Positions 36,364 through 46,000 of a DNA stretch of 64,000 bases are shown piece by piece; within the stretch, counting starts at the first letter, position 1, and the number at the start of each line of letters is the position of its first letter. Source of the DNA: Lactobacillus sp. (lineage in GTDB: Bacteria; Bacillota; Bacilli; Lactobacillales; Lactobacillaceae). The DNA is taken from positions 620,001-684,000 of the forward strand of contig JAKVNR010000001.1 in assembly GCA_022483245.1 (NCBI GenBank), read 5' to 3'. The notes under the pieces were generated by a model. That model had not been told where the DNA came from. It worked only from the letters and a program-made list of their open reading frames with translations, and did not search any database. The translations under genes were made by a program, and so were the position numbers.

Positions 36364-38695
36364 TTATTCATGCTTGCGGCGGTTTGTGCCAGCTAAACCA
36401 AGCAGGGCTGACAAACCAGCTGCTAACCAGCCAAAGATAGCGAGGTTATTTCCACCGTTGGTTTGCGGTAACGATTGCTGGCTTTGTGCCTTAACAGTTG
36501 TACCTTGGTGGCCTGGAACTGTTGAAATACCAGTTGGTTGAACAGGATTAGTTTGATCAGTTGAGCCATTATCTTTTGACCCGCCTTGATCGGTCTGATT
36601 ATCACCATCATCAGCCTTGTTCTTGCTGTAAGTAATGGTAATTGTGACGTCTTGCGTATCGTAAGTAACAGTCTGTGCTGCTACTTGGGTAATGCTTGGA
36701 GTGTAGCCGTCGATTGTTGGAGCATCGAATTCAGGCCATTCGCCAGTTGACCAATCGCCCCAAGTTGTTTCGCCTGTAGAAAGGTCCTTAGTCCCAGTTC
36801 TGGTCAAGGTAACTGTTTGTTTGGTAGTGGAAGTTTCACCGGTAATCGGGTCAACCACGTTGATCGTCCGGGTGATAGTTTTTGAATCAGAAACTGGTTC
36901 AGTAGTTGGGGTATCTGGTTCTTGCGGTGTATCCTTTACAGCTTTGATCGAAATCTTCCCGCCTTCTACAGCAGGTAACTGACTTAAAGGCGGAATGAAT
37001 CCAGCACCAGCATAGCCAATCACCGGATTATCTATTTGATAGTCTTCAGTACCTGTGTAAGTATTTAATTTAACATCGTTCAACAAGTAATTTTCATAAT
37101 CTTCTTGTGAACATGGTGCTAAATAGTACTCGTCCTGTTTATACGCAATCGTCTTAAACTTCATGGTCATCCCAGAACCACTGTAAAATGGACTACCATT
37201 CATCCCACTCGCTGAACCATCATTTCCTCCATCTGCGTAGACTACTATTCCAGCACCTTCATAAGTACTATTAGCTAAATCAATCACGTGGTTCACATGC
37301 AAGCCATTACTGGTAGTAGTTTCCAAGTGGTAGCCCTCAGGAAGAGTGAACGATTTTGACCCAAACATTAAGTCCAAATATTGATAAGTACCAAAAGCTA
37401 TCCCTGCTTCTTGATGCTGAGGTGCTAAATAGCCAAATGTATCTGAACTATGGCTGACATCGCTAGGCAGCAAAGACGAAGCAGTATCACTAGTTAAAGC
37501 GTTGCCCCAAACATCAGTGCCCTGGAGTTTTCCTTCGTCAATCAGTTTTTGAATTTGGTTGACCCATTCTTGGTAGGTATTGCCATACATACTAAAGGTG
37601 TTATCAACATCAACGCCATCTGCGCTAATTGAACCATCTTGATTCATCCAAGCAAACATGTATGGAACACCTTGATATTCTTCTTTAAAAATAACATCGC
37701 TAGTTACTTGGTCTTTAATCGCTGTCCCAAAAATCAAGCCATATTGCTGATCAACAAGTGTGGTTTCAGTCCCATCTGGTGCTTGAGCAACAACTTCATA
37801 ATGCTTCCAGGAAGATATTCTAGAATCCTTTAAGTAATCTTGTGTAACATCTTTTTGACCATGAACTAAGCTAACTTTAAACGTATCATTAGCCCAATCA
37901 TCAGTTACAGAAGTATACAGATCTTGCGTCGTCCCATCAGGTTTAACTAAACTCAGCGAACCATTATAACTACTAAAAGTCTGACTGGCAGTTCTGGTTG
38001 AATTGGTTTCATAATCCGTGCTGTAACGCCAACCGTGTTTATATAAGTCATCAGGAATATCAAAATTGCGAGCATTTTCTTCGTTAGATAGTAAGAAGAA
38101 ATTGCCTTTTGCCGCATCAACTGAGCTAGTATCTAATACATTTCCTTCTGAATCAACGAAGTTAATCGGAATATTTACTTTATTAGTATCACTGGCACCT
38201 GCAGCTTTTACTTTAACTTGCTTGTCCTTAGTAGCAACAGCTTTAGAATCACTTAATTCTTTAGTTGCTTTAGCTTTAGTTTGCTCATCTGACTTACTTT
38301 CTTCATCACCAGTAGTATCTTTTTGCACCCCCCCCATTTTCAATTTTCAGTGTAGTTTCAGTATCAGTTGCAGCAGCCTGAGTCTGCTCAGCGTGAGCAG
38401 CTTTTTGTTTTTTAGTGGTAGCATCTGCTGCAACGGTTTCAGTCTCAGCACTAGCTTTGTTCTCTGCAGTAGTCGCTTTACTTGATGGGTCAACAGTTTC
38501 TTTTTTACTTGAAACTGCTGTTTGAGTAACATTTGTCGTAGTGTCTGTTGTCTCAGCCTTAACTTGCCCTGGTCCCGCAACCAAAAAGGTCGTTGCCAGC
38601 GCAACCGATGCTAAACCAACTGACAATTTGCGTAATCCAAAATGTTGAATACCCTCGCTTGTATAAAGCTTAGGTTTATGAAATTTGCTAAACAT
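36364..38695 (-). pseudogene. Adhesin C: LPQTN-anchored surface protein, frame broken at a G8 tract
   Basis: The track shows two ORFs (38306..38695 and 36364..38343) that are one gene of about 777 codons. The N-part is a YSIRK-like signal peptide (FGLRKLSVGLASVAL, cleaved near VKA-ETT) and a Thr/Glu/Lys-rich stretch. The C-part is a large adhesin domain (about residues 160-560), a Mub-type repeat (ITRTINVVDPITGE; TWGDWSTGEWPEF) and LPQTN-GGNN plus helix and NRRKHE. G8 at 38328-38335 shifts the frame; seven G's would restore it. The SD is itself a G7 run (TTAGGGGGGGATCTATC-ATG). It is a tandem paralogue of adhesin D. It may be phase-OFF rather than dead. Confidence 0.85.
38328..38335 (-). repeat. 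Poly-G (G8) tract in adhesin C, out-of-frame state
   Basis: AAT GGG GGG GGT GCA runs into TGA after seven more codons; with seven G's the reading AAT GGG GGG GTG CAA joins the long downstream frame. Confidence 0.88.
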
Positions 38696-38884
38696 GATAG
38701 ATCCCCCCCTAAGATGTTATTCATCCTTTAACTGTAAGATAACATATCAGGTGTTATTTATCAAGGAACAAAGCCGCAGCAAAGCGCTTTTATACATGAC
38801 CCGTGCCATTTGATTTTATAGGGATTTAAAAACATTATAGCTTTATTTCAGCTTAAGCATTTGCCATTTATTAAAGTAATTTTA

Positions 38885-39000
38885 TAGCAATGACAAGTAA
38901 ACAATAAAAGCACTATCTATAGGACAGATAGTGCTTTTTGCGTTGTTTGATGCATAGACATAATTATGCGTCGTAGGCGTAATATATCATGAATTGGCTT
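38885..39000 (-). repeat. Decayed Fst unit 3 (toxin tail plus antitoxin region)
   Basis: AGCAATGACAAGTAA is a toxin tail. The terminator 38906..38939 has the usual stem and the loop ATAGGAC. GTTGTTTGATGCATAGACA and ATATATCATGAATTGGCTTT match the 36243..36359 unit, but the repeat and -10 (TATATT) have diverged. It follows the stop codon of adhesin D and supplies its only visible terminator. Otherwise the 38696-39031 gap holds only the adhesin C leader. Confidence 0.75.
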
Positions 39001-39031
39001 TTAAACAATCAAATTAGAGGGGGGGAAATGT

Positions 39032-41451
39032 TTATTCATGCTTGCGGCGGCTAGTGCCAGCTAAAGCAAACAGCGCTGACAAACTAGCTACTAGCCAACC
39101 CAAGATAGCGAAGTTATTTTCACCGTTGGTTTGCGGTAAAGATTGTGCAATTTGCTTGTTAGTAGTTTTGGCCTGACTAGCACCAGCAGCTTTGGCAGCT
39201 TGACCAATATTACCAGCTGACTTGCCATGATGGACGTTGGAAGAACTGCCACCATTCGAGCCGTTGTGACCCGGCTTTTGACCGCCTTGGTCGTCTGTAT
39301 TGCTGCTATTCTTAGTGTAGGTAATGGTAATCGTTACGTCATGAGTATCTGAAGTTACAACTTGATCTGGTACAACAGCTTGACTTGGAGTATAGCCTTT
39401 AAATTCAGGTGCATCGAATTCAGGCCATCCGCCAGTTGACCAATCGCCCCAGGTTGTTTCGCCCGTCGAAAGGTCCTTAGTGCCAGATCTAGTCAAGGTA
39501 ACAGTTTGCTTAGTAGTGGAAACTTCGCCGGTGATTGGATCGACGACGTTAATATTCCGAGTGATGGTTCTTGAATCGGAAACTGGTTCGGTTGTTGGGG
39601 TTGGTGGAACGTCAGTGTCATCTTTAACGTATTTGATGACGATCGTTTGCGAGGCAGGTAGCTTGCTTAGGTCCGGTACGTAGCCATCGCCTTTGTACCC
39701 AGTTAAGACACCAATGCTTGTCGTAAAACTTTGAAGTCCAGCAAGATTTAATAAATAGTTTTCATAATCTTTCTCTGACAATGGGGCCAAATAATAGCCA
39801 CCGTTTGTACCATCATCTTTCTCATAAGATATACGATTAAATTTTAACGTTAAGGATGTAGAGGAACCAGATTGAAATGGTAAGCCTGTATTATTGTTTG
39901 CGGATACTACTATGCCCGTCCCCTCATAACTACTATTTTTTAAATTAATGGTACGATTGACAAATAATCCATTTCCATTAGAAATTTCTGCATGATAGCC
40001 AGCCACTTTAGGAATGGAGAAGGAAGTTGATCCCAGCATTAATTCATTGCAATTACCATTAATAAGAAAACCAGCTTCATGCTTATTACCTTCTGCTAAA
40101 TAATTACCCGATGAATATGTGCCAGAAATCATTTCATCAGCAATTGTTTCGGCTTCTGAGGCCTGTAACGGATCTGAACTCCAGCGACTCGTCCCTTGCA
40201 ATTTTCCATCGCTGACTAATGATTTAATTTGTTGGCCCCAGTTTTGATAACTATTGCCATACATAGAAAAGATATTAGGGATATTCTGAAGATCCACATA
40301 TTTGTGGGTTGTTTCATCGTAGACCTTTAAGCCAAATTGATTTTCCTGTGGATTATCTTGTTCATTAGGATCATAGCCTTTTTGCTTGGTAACCTTGGTA
40401 TCAGGGTTGTTATCAACTAAATCTTCAACTACATTGCCATAGATAATAACAAAATGTTGTTCCTTTAATATTTTATTGCTTCCATTGGGTAATTCAGCGA
40501 TAACTTTGTAATCACGCTTAGCTGCAATCTCCGGGTCGCTATAGTACTGGTCAGTAATATTTTTCTTACCGTGAACTAATTGAACTTTAAAATGATAATT
40601 GTCCCAAGCATCTGAAACAGGTTCGCTACTATAACTGACGTTCGTACCGTCTTCTTTCACCAAACTGACAGATTGCTGATTATTTTTTATTTCTTGACTA
40701 GCTGTATGATACGAAGTTGTCCAATAATCGGTACTATAACGCCAGCCTTCGTCATACAGAGTTTGCGGAATATTAAATTTTGCAGCATATTTTGAATCTG
40801 TTGGATCGAAATTTTCGTTCTTGGTTGCATCTACAGAATTACTATCATCGAGAACATTGTTATCCGAATCCATAAATTGAATTTTAACGTTAACAGTATC
40901 TTGGCTACTTGCTGATAATGCCTTTAAGACCCGTTTTTTGATAAAGCAACAGCCTTCGATCCAGCTAATTGTTCTTTCGAATTAATCTTTTTTTCATTAG
41001 AAGATGATAGGGTATTGACTTTCTCAGCGTCTTTAGAATCACTAGATAGCGCTTTTCTAGAACTATCAAAAATTAAGTCTTTTTGGTTATTTGCTGCAAG
41101 AGTCGTTAATTCGGTCGAACCTTCTTTTTTTAGACCATCATCCTGTTTATTAGAATCATTTGCGGCTCCCCGATTTTCATTAGAAAGAACGGTTGACTTT
41201 TTAGCGATAGAATTTTCTTGATTTGTTTCTGATCCAGAAGCATCTCCAGTTTGTTCATTAGGTACAGCCATTTGACTAACACCAGTTTCTGCAGAAGAAG
41301 CTGTAGTCTCAGCCTTAACTTGCCCTGGTCCTGCTACCAAAAAAGTCGTTGCCAGTGCAACAGACGCTAAACCAACTGACAATTTGCGTAGTCCAAAATG
41401 TTGTACACCCTCGCTTGTCTTGAGCTTAAGTTGAGTATTTTTAGCAAACAT
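39032..41451 (-). pseudogene. Adhesin D: LPQTN-anchored surface protein, frame broken at an A6 tract
   Basis: The ORFs 40924..41451 and 39032..40873 are one gene of about 806 codons, paralogous to adhesin C. The signal peptide (FGLRKLSVGLASVAL) is nearly identical, as are the Mub-type repeat (ITRNINVVDPITGE; TWGDWSTGGWPEF) and LPQTN-GENN anchor. The central ligand-binding region has diverged. A6 in the coding strand (T6 at 40934-40939) gives TCA AAA AAC GGG TCT TAA. Seven A's would give AAA CGG GTC TTA AAG GCA, joining to VNVKIQFMDSDNNVLD, which matches adhesin C. The SD is a G6 run. Inactive or phase-OFF here. Confidence 0.83.
40934..40939 (-). repeat. A6 tract at the frameshift of adhesin D
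   Basis: One additional A restores the frame shared with adhesin C. Confidence 0.8.
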
Positions 41452-41644
41452 CGTAAATTCCCCCCTAAGATGTTATTCATCTCTTCAGCTTTAAAATAAC
41501 ACATCATGTGCTGTTTGACCAAAATTACTATAAAGTACTTTACATGCCGCTTTCATTTGTTCCTATAATTGATTAAAGAAACGTATAAGGTAATTTTGCC
41601 CTTGCTTTTTTGCAAACAATTCAACAAAACCAACAACGATGAGC

Positions 41645-41745
41645 AGCAATGACAAGTAAAAGCTGCCACTTAACATGCACGTATGTTAATCGCAACTAGT
41701 AAAAAATAAAAGCACTATCTCTAGAACGGATAGTGCTTTTTGCTT
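41645..41745. repeat. Decayed Fst unit 4
   Basis: A toxin tail (AGCAGCAATGACAAGTAA), a spacer stem and the terminator 41708..41741 (loop CTAGAAC, one stem change) remain. The toxin's start and helix are gone. The rest of the 41452-41811 gap is the leader of adhesin D (G6 SD) and shows nothing else. Confidence 0.65.
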
Positions 41746-41811
41746 TATTTATACTTTAGAAACGTTAGTAGATTTCAGCAGAACTTGCTGAGCAACTACT
41801 AATACAATAAA

Positions 41812-41899
41812 GGAGAGTACAGGATTTGAACCTGCGCGCCAAGTACAACTTGGTTCGCCGGATTTCGAGTCCGGTGCATTACCACTCTGCCAACTCTCC
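41812..41899 (-). tRNA. tRNA-Ser(CGA)
   Basis: 88 nt: acceptor GGAGAGT/ACTCTCC, D arm with GGTAATGC, anticodon stem CCGGA-CTCGAAA-TCCGG with anticodon CGA, long variable arm, T arm with GGTTCAAATCC. No CCA is encoded, and the base after the acceptor stem is T rather than the usual G. Confidence 0.93.
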
Positions 41900-41911
41900 G
41901 TAGCAATAATG

Positions 41912-41939
41912 ATTATACACGTTTTCACAGTTAGCGCAA
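41912..41939 (-). promoter_or_regulatory. Promoter of tRNA-Ser
   Basis: TTGCGC (41934-41939), a 16-nt spacer and TATAAT (41912-41917) on the minus strand, correctly placed upstream. Confidence 0.65.
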
Positions 41940-42040
41940 ATTCTGATTACCTATTTTAAATAATCGTACTTTTATTTCTTTTTGACAAAAACGCCCCAGA
42001 GAAATTAATATCCGAGGCTTTTTTGTGTTGCTCTATATAT

Positions 42041-42097
42041 TTTCAACTCATCGCACCGATTTTCGTCGGTATAGCACTAAAACTATTTGATTGGTAG
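42041..42097 (+). pseudogene. Fst toxin remnant with nonsense codon
   Basis: In-frame codons read FQLIAPIFVGIALKLFDW and then TAG, where toxin 5 has R-W-H-E-S-H. The following bases still match the family tail. There is no SD or leader in front, and no terminator of the family follows. It is a dead copy. Confidence 0.7.
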
Positions 42098-42329
42098 CAC
42101 GACAGTCACGCAATAATAAGTAACAGTTGCCATTTACCCGCACGCTTATCATTGCAAGTTAAGTATACCATGTTTATTTGATTCGATTACCATTCTTAGC
42201 TAAGTATAGTCTAAGAGGTTTTCCAATTTTGACTGTAAATTGCTAGGCTAATAACCTATTGCATCCTATATTTTGATACAATTATTATCGGCATCTGGCA
42301 TACGCCTCCCCGAAAGGAGGTGAACTCGC

Positions 42330-42425
42330 TTGGACTTTTTTCAACATATCGTGGCTCCGATCATTGTCGGTTTAGTCATGCGGCTAATTGATTACTTACT
42401 CAATAATCATGGTCACGATAAGTAA
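42330..42425 (+). CDS. Fst-type type I toxin, copy 3 (TTG start)
   Basis: 31 residues: a TTG start, then DFFQHIVAPIIVGLVMRLID, then YLLNNHGHDK. Leader -10 TACAAT (42277-42282) and the hairpin CCTCCCCGAAAGGAGG precede it. Terminator 42474..42507 has the loop CTCAACC. The start region CTCGCTTGGACTTTTTTCAA recurs as CTCGCTTGGACACTTTTTCAA at 42513-42533. It carries Asp-Tyr in place of the usual Trp-Trp in the helix. Confidence 0.82.
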   Translation: MDFFQHIVAPIIVGLVMRLIDYLLNNHGHDK

Positions 42426-42471
42426 CCAGTGCCTTTGAGTACACACGTTTGTACATTGTGACAAGCGAAAA

Positions 42472-42540
42472 ATAAAAGCACTATCTCTCAACCAGATAGT
42501 GCTTTTTGTGTGACTCGCTTGGACACTTTTTCAACTTATG
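42472..42540 (-). ncRNA. Antisense antitoxin RNA 3
   Basis: Minus-strand TATAAT (ATTATA at 42546-42551) predicts a start near 42539. The RNA covers the start-region repeat and ends at terminator 42474..42507. Confidence 0.7.
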
Positions 42541-42608
42541 AAGTTATTATAGCATGAAAACCAATTAGAAACACAAGTTTGAATTCATTATCTATCAAAC
42601 TCATCTTT

Positions 42609-42761
42609 ATTACGCTCATCGTCGGTTTAGCTTTGCAGCTATTTGATTATTTGCTCAAAAATCATGGCCATGATAAATAGCCAGAGCCTTTGAGCACACA
42701 CGCTTGCAAATTGTAACAAGCGAAAAATAAAAGCACATCTCTAGGACAGATAGTGCTTTTT
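42609..42761 (+). pseudogene. Fst toxin remnant without start, plus damaged terminator
   Basis: Codons 42609..42680 read ITLIVGLALQLFDYLLKNHG and end HDK-stop, but no SD, leader or start codon lies in front. The terminator (42729..42761, loop CTAGGAC) has lost two bases from the left arm. Closest to toxin 3. Confidence 0.7.
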
Positions 42762-42825
42762 GTGTGACTTATGTCATCGACATATGCAAATTTATTACAA
42801 ATTAGGTATACCATGTTTTGATATT

Positions 42826-42959
42826 TATAGCATTAAAATGGATTATTTACTCAATAATCATGGCCACGATAAGTAACCAGTGCCATTGGGTACACACGTT
42901 TGTGCATTAAAGCAAGCGAAAAATAAAAGCACTATCTCTAGTACAGATAGTACTTTTTT
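42826..42959 (+). pseudogene. Fst toxin remnant (tail only) with terminator
   Basis: After a deletion only DYLLNNHGHDK-stop (42841..42876) remains. The terminator 42925..42959 (loop CTAGTAC) carries one change. Nothing else is seen in the 42500-43035 stretch. Confidence 0.65.
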
Positions 42960-43035
42960 GTGTAGCTTTATGAATAATTTTTCCAATTATACGTTTATTG
43001 TAACAAGATAAAAATAAAATCATTATTACCTGCAT

Positions 43036-43069
43036 CAAAAAAAGGCGCCTCTATAAAGAGACGTCTTTC
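43036..43069 (-). terminator. Terminator of the giant Mub gene
   Basis: AAAGACGTCTC-TTTA-GAGGCGCCTTT (one mismatch) followed by T7 on the minus strand, just after the stop codon. Confidence 0.8.
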
Positions 43070-43081
43070 TTAAATTAGGAT

Positions 43082-46000
43082 TTATTCATGTTTTTTGCGG
43101 CGATCAGCACCAGCCAATCCTAACAGGCTAGCACCAATTGCTAAACCAATACCAATTGCTGATTCAGACTCATTGCCAGTTTGCGGCAGTTTATCTTGTT
43201 CAGTATTAGCCTTAGCAGTTTGCTGGTTATTGACTGCATTCGGAGTAGCTATAGTACCAGCCGTGCTTGGAACCTCACCAGGCTGCGAATTAGTATCGCC
43301 AGTTGAGCTTATACCAACAACTTGCCATTGACTGTCGCCATCTGCTTGCCAATTTCCATAAACTGGTTGGTTAGTAACCAAATCAGTTGCCACAGTCCGC
43401 TTAAATGTGACAGTTTGAGTAGTGCGTGTTGTCTCAGTTTGACCAGGAATATGCTCAACAATTGTCCGGGTAACAGTCTTCGTCTGATCAGCTTGTACCT
43501 GCAGTTTGTGCTTCAATTTCAAAGTTACAGTTTGACCTTGATCGCTAGTAAAGGTGTAGCTTTGACCAGGTGCAAGTTCATAGTTAGCTGGCAAAGTAAG
43601 CTGGCTCAAATCGGCTTGCTCGTCGACTGTGCCTTGAATAGTTGCACTGCCACTAACTGATGCATCATGGTTATCAGCATCAATGAACTTCACACTAGCT
43701 GAAACAGATTGACTTTGTTTAGTGTAGGTGATTGTAACTGTTGCGTTGCCAGTTTCAGGAGTAACCGTTTGCTCAGAAACAGTAGAAACAGATGGAGTGT
43801 AGCCTGGCACTGCAGTTGGTGTGTAAGCAGCCCACTTGCCGCCGTTAGTTCCAACGTCCCATGCGCCGTAAGTAGTTTGATTAGTGACCAGATCCTTGGT
43901 TCCAGTTCTGGTAAAGACAACTTCTTGGTCTGTCGTCTTAGGACTCTTACCTGGAATATTCTCAGTAATTGTCCGCTTAACTGTCTTACTATCAGTTACT
44001 GATTCAGTCTTGTGCTTCAGATGAATTGTCTTAGTCTGATTTTCATCAGTAGTAAAGACATAAGTGTTATCACTAGCACTGACTAATTGGTAATTAGTTG
44101 GAATATCGGAACTTAAGTCTAGGCTTGTACCGGCTTGACCATTAATCGTTACAGGTTGTCCAATTTGTTGGCCGCCATTATCGTCATCAACAAAAGTGAT
44201 TTTAGCACTCTTAGCGTTCTGACTGTAAGTGATCGTGACGGTCGTATTCGGTGTGTCTGACGTTACTGTTTGTTCAGCTACACTGTTTTGGCTCGGAGTA
44301 TAACCTGCAACAGCCTTTGGTGTGTATGCGTCCCACTTATCTGATCCGCTGACTGTCCAAACTCCTTGTTTAACCTGATTAGTTACTAAATCAGTATCGT
44401 TATTTTGGACAAATTTAACTGTTTGCGTAATTGTTTCAGGCTGGGTTTGACCAGGAATGTCTAAAACAATTGTCCGACTTATATTCTTAGTGCTTTGAGA
44501 ACTTTGATGCTTATGCGTTAAGTGGACTTCGACTGTTTGATCACTTGCTCCGGTTACTTCGTATGTCCCGGCTTTACTTTCATAGCGATTATCTTGGTAG
44601 GTCGGCAGGGTGATCGACGTGCCTGTCTTACCACTTATCGTGCTGGTCTCACCCACTTGGGCTCCACCAGCATCGTCATCGACATACTTAACTGTGATCG
44701 TCTGATCGTTTGCGGTGTATGTAATCGTCACCGTTTGATTAGTTGCAGTCTTTGGATCAACTTTTTCTGCAGCGATCGTAGTCTGTGATGGTGTGTAACC
44801 TGCAACCGTTGGGACAGTGACTGATTCCCAGCTATCTTTGCCACCTTCTGCTTGCCACTCTGTATAAGTTTTCCTCTCAGTTACTAAGTCTTTGCTACCG
44901 GTTCTAGTAAACTTCACAGTTTGCGTTTGCGTAGTCGCGGTTTCTCCTGGCTTAGTAATGCTGATCGTCCGCGTAATCTCTTTAGTTAACTCGCTTGGAT
45001 CATTGATGGCTTCATGCTTATGCGTTAAGTGGACTTCGACTGTTTGATCACTGTCACTGGTTACTTTGTAAGTTGCGTTTTGGCCAGATGCCAGATCATA
45101 GTTAGTCGGAGTACCCGGCAAATCAATCGTTGCACCAGTCTTGCCACTAATAGTTGCAATTGCACCAACTTGAGCACCACCGGCATCGTCATCGACAAAC
45201 TTAACCTTAATAGTGTGCTCTGCAGGAGTGTAGTTAATCTCAACTGTCTGATCGGTAGCTGTATTCGGATCAACCGTTTCTTCTGCTACCTGAACTTCTG
45301 AAGGGGTATACCCTGCTACTGCCGTTGGTACGTATTCAGCCCACTTATCACTGCCTTCACTAGCTGCAGTCCAAGCACCGTTAATAGTCTGATTAGTAAC
45401 TTTATCTAATTTGGCTGTCCGTTTAAACGTGGCTGTTTGCGTCTTGGTCTGGTCACCACTTGGCTGGTGTTCAATAATTGTCCGCGTGAACGTCTTAGTT
45501 TCATCGGTTAAATCTTCCAGGTGGTGTTTTAAGTGAACTTCGACTGTATTTGCGCCTTCGGCCTTAACAGTATAAGAAATTGTACTGTCCGCTAAATCGT
45601 ACCCGTTCGGTACATTCTTCAGTTGTTCTGCAACATTAATTGTCTGTCCAGTCTTGCCATGGATCGTTTCGTCTTGCGGATGACGTGTGCTGTCATCGTC
45701 ATCGACATAAGTTACTGTGATGTCTTGATCATTAGCAGTGTAAGTGATCGTAACTGTTTGATCAGTTGCAGTTTTTGGATCAACCGTTTCAGCAGCGATC
45801 GTAGCCTGTGATGGCGTGTAACCGGAGACTGTTGGGACACTAACTTCTGCCCAGGTATCGGTACCGTCCGCTTGCCAGTCCGTGTAGCTTGTATCACCAG
45901 TTACTAAGTCCTTGCTGCCAGTTCTGGTAAACTTCACAGTTTGCGTTTGGGTAGTAGCGGCTTTCCCTGGCTCAGTAATATTAATTATCCGCTTAATTTC

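Noticed and set aside
41990-42025. Hairpin-like ACGCCCC...GAGGCTTTTTT before the Fst remnant at 42041
   Set aside because: The arms do not pair well enough to call a terminator.
35342-43081. Prophage or insertion sequence as the cause of the repeats
   Set aside because: No transposase, integrase or phage structural gene is visible, and the repeats are accounted for by Fst modules and adhesin duplication.
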